Under the pieces are notes generated by a model, which was given only the letters and a program-made list of their open reading frames with translations, made no database searches and was not told the DNA's origin. Below are positions 42,353-43,985 of a stretch of 43,985 nt of DNA, piece after piece (position 1 is the stretch's first letter; the number at the start of each line of letters is the position of its first letter). The DNA comes from SIG77 sp045589595 (lineage in GTDB: Bacteria > Verrucomicrobiota > Lentisphaeria > Victivallales > UBA1829), in contig JAZNPK010000009.1 in NCBI GenBank assembly GCA_045589595.1, positions 1 to 43,985 on the forward strand. The letters run 5' to 3'. The translations under genes and the position numbers were made by a program.

Positions 42353-42508
42353 TCAATCACGGCGCCGTTTCCGTCCGGACCGGTGCTTCCACGCATAATA
42401 CCGCACATATTCCGCAAAGTGCGACAGAAAGCCGCGGTGATGTTTTTTCAGTACCCCTCGCGCTCGCGGCAGTTTGAAGTATTTCTGATTTTTTATGATT
42501 TGCGCCAT
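42353..42508 (-). CDS. Small highly basic protein (51 residues)
   Basis: Starts at ATG 42508 with GAGAGG six bases upstream. It is rich in Lys, Arg, His and Tyr: KNQKYFKLPRARGVLKKHHR near the start and a KHRSGRKRRRD end, suggesting nucleic acid or ribosome binding. I do not recognise the family. It is divergent from waaF. A weak promoter (TTGCAT, 15-bp spacer, TACAAT) lies upstream at about 42567-42593. The rest of 42236-42632 holds only promoter-like sequence. Confidence 0.5.
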   Translation of the reverse strand: MAQIIKNQKYFKLPRARGVLKKHHRGFLSHFAEYVRYYAWKHRSGRKRRRD

Positions 42509-42548
42509 GATCTGCCTCTCTTTTCTTTCAAAATTTTCGCCGGAACAG

Positions 42549-42577
42549 TTGAAACTCACCCGTTCCGATTGTAGATT
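42549..42577 (+). promoter_or_regulatory. Possible waaF promoter
   Basis: Plus strand: -35 TTGAAA (42549-42554), 17-bp spacer, -10 TAGATT (42572-42577), 55 bases before the ATG at 42633. Confidence 0.45.
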
Positions 42578-42632
42578 ACCACCGCATGATGCAATAAACA
42601 CAGCGGTGTAAAATACAGACAGCGGAGCAAGG

Positions 42633-43739
42633 ATGATGTTTGACGAACAGAAAGTGATGACATGGGATCCGGATGAACCCATTCCCGTTTTGAATCAGGT
42701 GACCATCCCTGCAGAAACATTCCGCGATGGCATTATCGTGCGCGGCTCAAACTGGCTCGGCGATGCCGTTATGACATTCCCCGCGCTGAAACAGCTCCGC
42801 AGTATCCTGCCACCTTATTGCGGGTTGTGCGTCGTGACTCCCGCCGGTCTCGCCCCCGTTTATCACGCATTGAAAGGCGTGGTGGACCGCGTGATCCCCC
42901 TTTCAAATGCTCACGCATTCCCGACAAAAGATGAAAAATATGAACTCCACACCTTTCATGCGGGCGCGGGCGTGATATTCAACAATTCTTTCCGCGATGC
43001 CCTGATTTTCAAACTCGCAGGCGTCAAAAGACTTTACGGCGCAAAAGCCAGAAACCGCTCGATCCTCCTCGCCGCTTCATGGAAATTTGAAAAACGCAGA
43101 GATCATGAACTCAATCACCCCCATCAGGCACTGAAGTATCTGGCAATGGCTCAGGCGCTCGGCGCTGCTCCATGGGATGGTGAAATGCCCGAAATGACGC
43201 CCGGCGCCTGTTCTGATGAGATCACGGCATTGATGAAAAATCCAGACGTCCTGGCAATCGCTCCCGGTGCGGCGTACGGCGACGGAAAACGGTGGCGCGC
43301 TGCTTATTTCAGAGCCGTTGCAGAAAAGTGGCTCGAAAAATATCCCGATGGCCGCGTCCTCGCTCTGGGCAGCCGTGCAGAATTTGACGGGGCAGGGGAA
43401 GCCATTGAAGGTCTCGATCCCGCACGCGCCATCAACCTCGCAGGAAAAACTTCACTCGATGAGTTGATGTATATCCTGAAATATGCACGGTTCTGTATCG
43501 CAAACGACAGCGGGATTATGCACCTTTCCGCAGCACTCGGCTCTTCCGGTATCGCTGTGTTCGGTTCCACGGACCCCGCCGCAACGGCTCCCGTTTCTCA
43601 AAAATGGTACATGCTTTACGATAAATTGCCATGTTCCCCCTGTTTCAAACGCGTCTGCCCCCTCGGAACAAAGGCGTGTCTGGACCGGATCACGCCCGCA
43701 GATGTTATCGCGCTGATGGAAAAATTGAGCGTGATTTGA
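42633..43739 (+). CDS. waaF: ADP-heptose:LPS heptosyltransferase (GT9, WaaF-like)
   Basis: A 368-residue cytoplasmic glycosyltransferase of family GT9 that adds heptose to the LPS inner core. VRGSNWLGDAVMTFPALKQL (from about residue 36) is the WaaF N-terminal signature, and the donor-binding half has IAPGAAYGDGKRW and FCIANDSGIMHLSAALG. There is a 30-residue N-terminal extension before the usual start. ATG at 42633 or the adjacent 42636 would follow GGAGCAAGG. It implies an outer membrane with heptose-containing LPS. It appears monocistronic. Confidence 0.92.
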   Translation: MMFDEQKVMTWDPDEPIPVLNQVTIPAETFRDGIIVRGSNWLGDAVMTFPALKQLRSILPPYCGLCVVTPAGLAPVYHALKGVVDRVIPLSNAHAFPTKDEKYELHTFHAGAGVIFNNSFRDALIFKLAGVKRLYGAKARNRSILLAASWKFEKRRDHELNHPHQALKYLAMAQALGAAPWDGEMPEMTPGACSDEITALMKNPDVLAIAPGAAYGDGKRWRAAYFRAVAEKWLEKYPDGRVLALGSRAEFDGAGEAIEGLDPARAINLAGKTSLDELMYILKYARFCIANDSGIMHLSAALGSSGIAVFGSTDPAATAPVSQKWYMLYDKLPCSPCFKRVCPLGTKACLDRITPADVIALMEKLSVI

Positions 43740-43769
43740 CTTTTTTTTGGATTTTTTGCGAAAATGCGT

Positions 43770-43797
43770 TTGACTTTGGGCGTCTTTGTGCTAAATT
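43770..43797 (+). promoter_or_regulatory. Upstream member of a tandem promoter pair
   Basis: Plus strand: -35 TTGACT (43770-43775), 16-bp spacer ending GTGC, -10 TAAATT (43792-43797). It shares GTGCTA-N-ATTAAA with the second promoter 106 bases downstream. No gene begins between the two. Confidence 0.65.
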
Positions 43798-43875
43798 AAA
43801 TCCCACGACCCCGCTCCGGACAGGCTTGGAATGGTCAGGACTGAAAAAAAGTTCTGAAAAATTTCAAAAGTCCGT

Positions 43876-43903
43876 TTGACAAAGCGAAAAACTGTGCTAC
43901 ATT
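43876..43903 (+). promoter_or_regulatory. Downstream member of a tandem promoter pair
   Basis: Plus strand: perfect -35 TTGACA (43876-43881), 16-bp spacer ending GTGC, -10 TACATT (43898-43903), 53 bases before an ATG at 43957. It is almost identical to the minus-strand promoter at 42208-42235. Confidence 0.75.
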
Positions 43904-43956
43904 AAACAGCACGACGCAATGAGAGCAGTCGGTGTTGATTGAAAGACGTGATTTTT

Positions 43957-43985
43957 ATGAAAGATCTTTTCGGGATCGTCGTTCG
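43957..43985 (+). CDS. Start of a gene cut by the window edge
   Basis: An ATG at 43957 opens MKDLFGIVV and runs off the window. The ribosome site is weak (GAAAG about 12 bases upstream), but two good promoters precede it. Too little is visible for a function. Confidence 0.45.

Overview
The window looks like chromosomal DNA of a fermentative, Gram-negative bacterium of the PVC superphylum, most likely Lentisphaerota (Victivallis-like). This is inferred from the gene mix: paired FTLxE prepilins, Gfo/Idh/MocA dehydrogenases with xylose-isomerase-like TIM barrels, large secreted glycosidase-like proteins (one with a DUF4091 tail), a HydE hydrogenase maturase, and a WaaF-type heptosyltransferase that implies LPS. 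No rRNA, tRNA, CRISPR array or phage module was seen. One degenerate transposable element is present.

Layout. 1-495 is non-coding: a terminator, a chain of small hairpins and three tandem 55-bp repeats that touch the hydE stop codon. 496-2588 (minus): SEC-C protein, YhcH/YiaL-type protein, hydE. 2740-4066 (plus): two GspG-like pseudopilins. 4156-6072 (plus): an oxidoreductase and a TIM-barrel isomerase. 6203-11181 (minus): three exported proteins (DUF4091 glycosidase-like, CBM9-like lipoprotein, helical-repeat protein). 11339-11444: an isolated GC-rich cloverleaf of nested inverted repeats. 11456-16609 (minus): lipoprotein, hisI, a murB-ddl fusion, an acidic zinc-ribbon protein and an ADP-ribosylglycohydrolase-like protein. 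16696-17967: citrate synthase. 18141-22941 (minus): three overlapping membrane genes for a surface polymer (GT2-GtrA, GT-C-like, LtaS-like). 23094-27404: a 1436-residue secreted protein. 27536-30574 (minus): lipoprotein, Ca/Na antiporter, oxidoreductase. 30680-31510: AraC regulator. 31604-37343 (plus): ruvA, an unknown gene, a TIM-barrel isomerase, a GH32-like protein and a ferredoxin-nitroreductase, interrupted by a 475-bp element derived from an insertion sequence. 37334-39579 (minus): polar amino acid ABC transporter. 39679-42023 (minus): EamA and NSS transporters. 42353-43739: a small basic protein and waaF. The window ends in a tandem promoter and the first codons of another gene.

The secreted enzymes, oxidoreductases, isomerases and the AraC regulator fit a polysaccharide-degrading lifestyle. 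The amino acid transporters, citrate synthase and HydE fit an anaerobe that scavenges amino acids and probably handles hydrogen.

The most noteworthy observations are: (i) the IS-derived element bounded by 21-bp inverted repeats inside 26-bp direct repeats; (ii) the cloverleaf and the hairpin/tandem-repeat locus; (iii) the MurB-Ddl fusion; (iv) a set of promoter-like sites that nearly all have a 16-bp spacer, two of them almost identical, one of which reads into a terminator only about 70 bases away; and (v) the 1436-residue protein with an inserted alanine-rich helical segment. All calls were made by reading the sequence; no database search was run.
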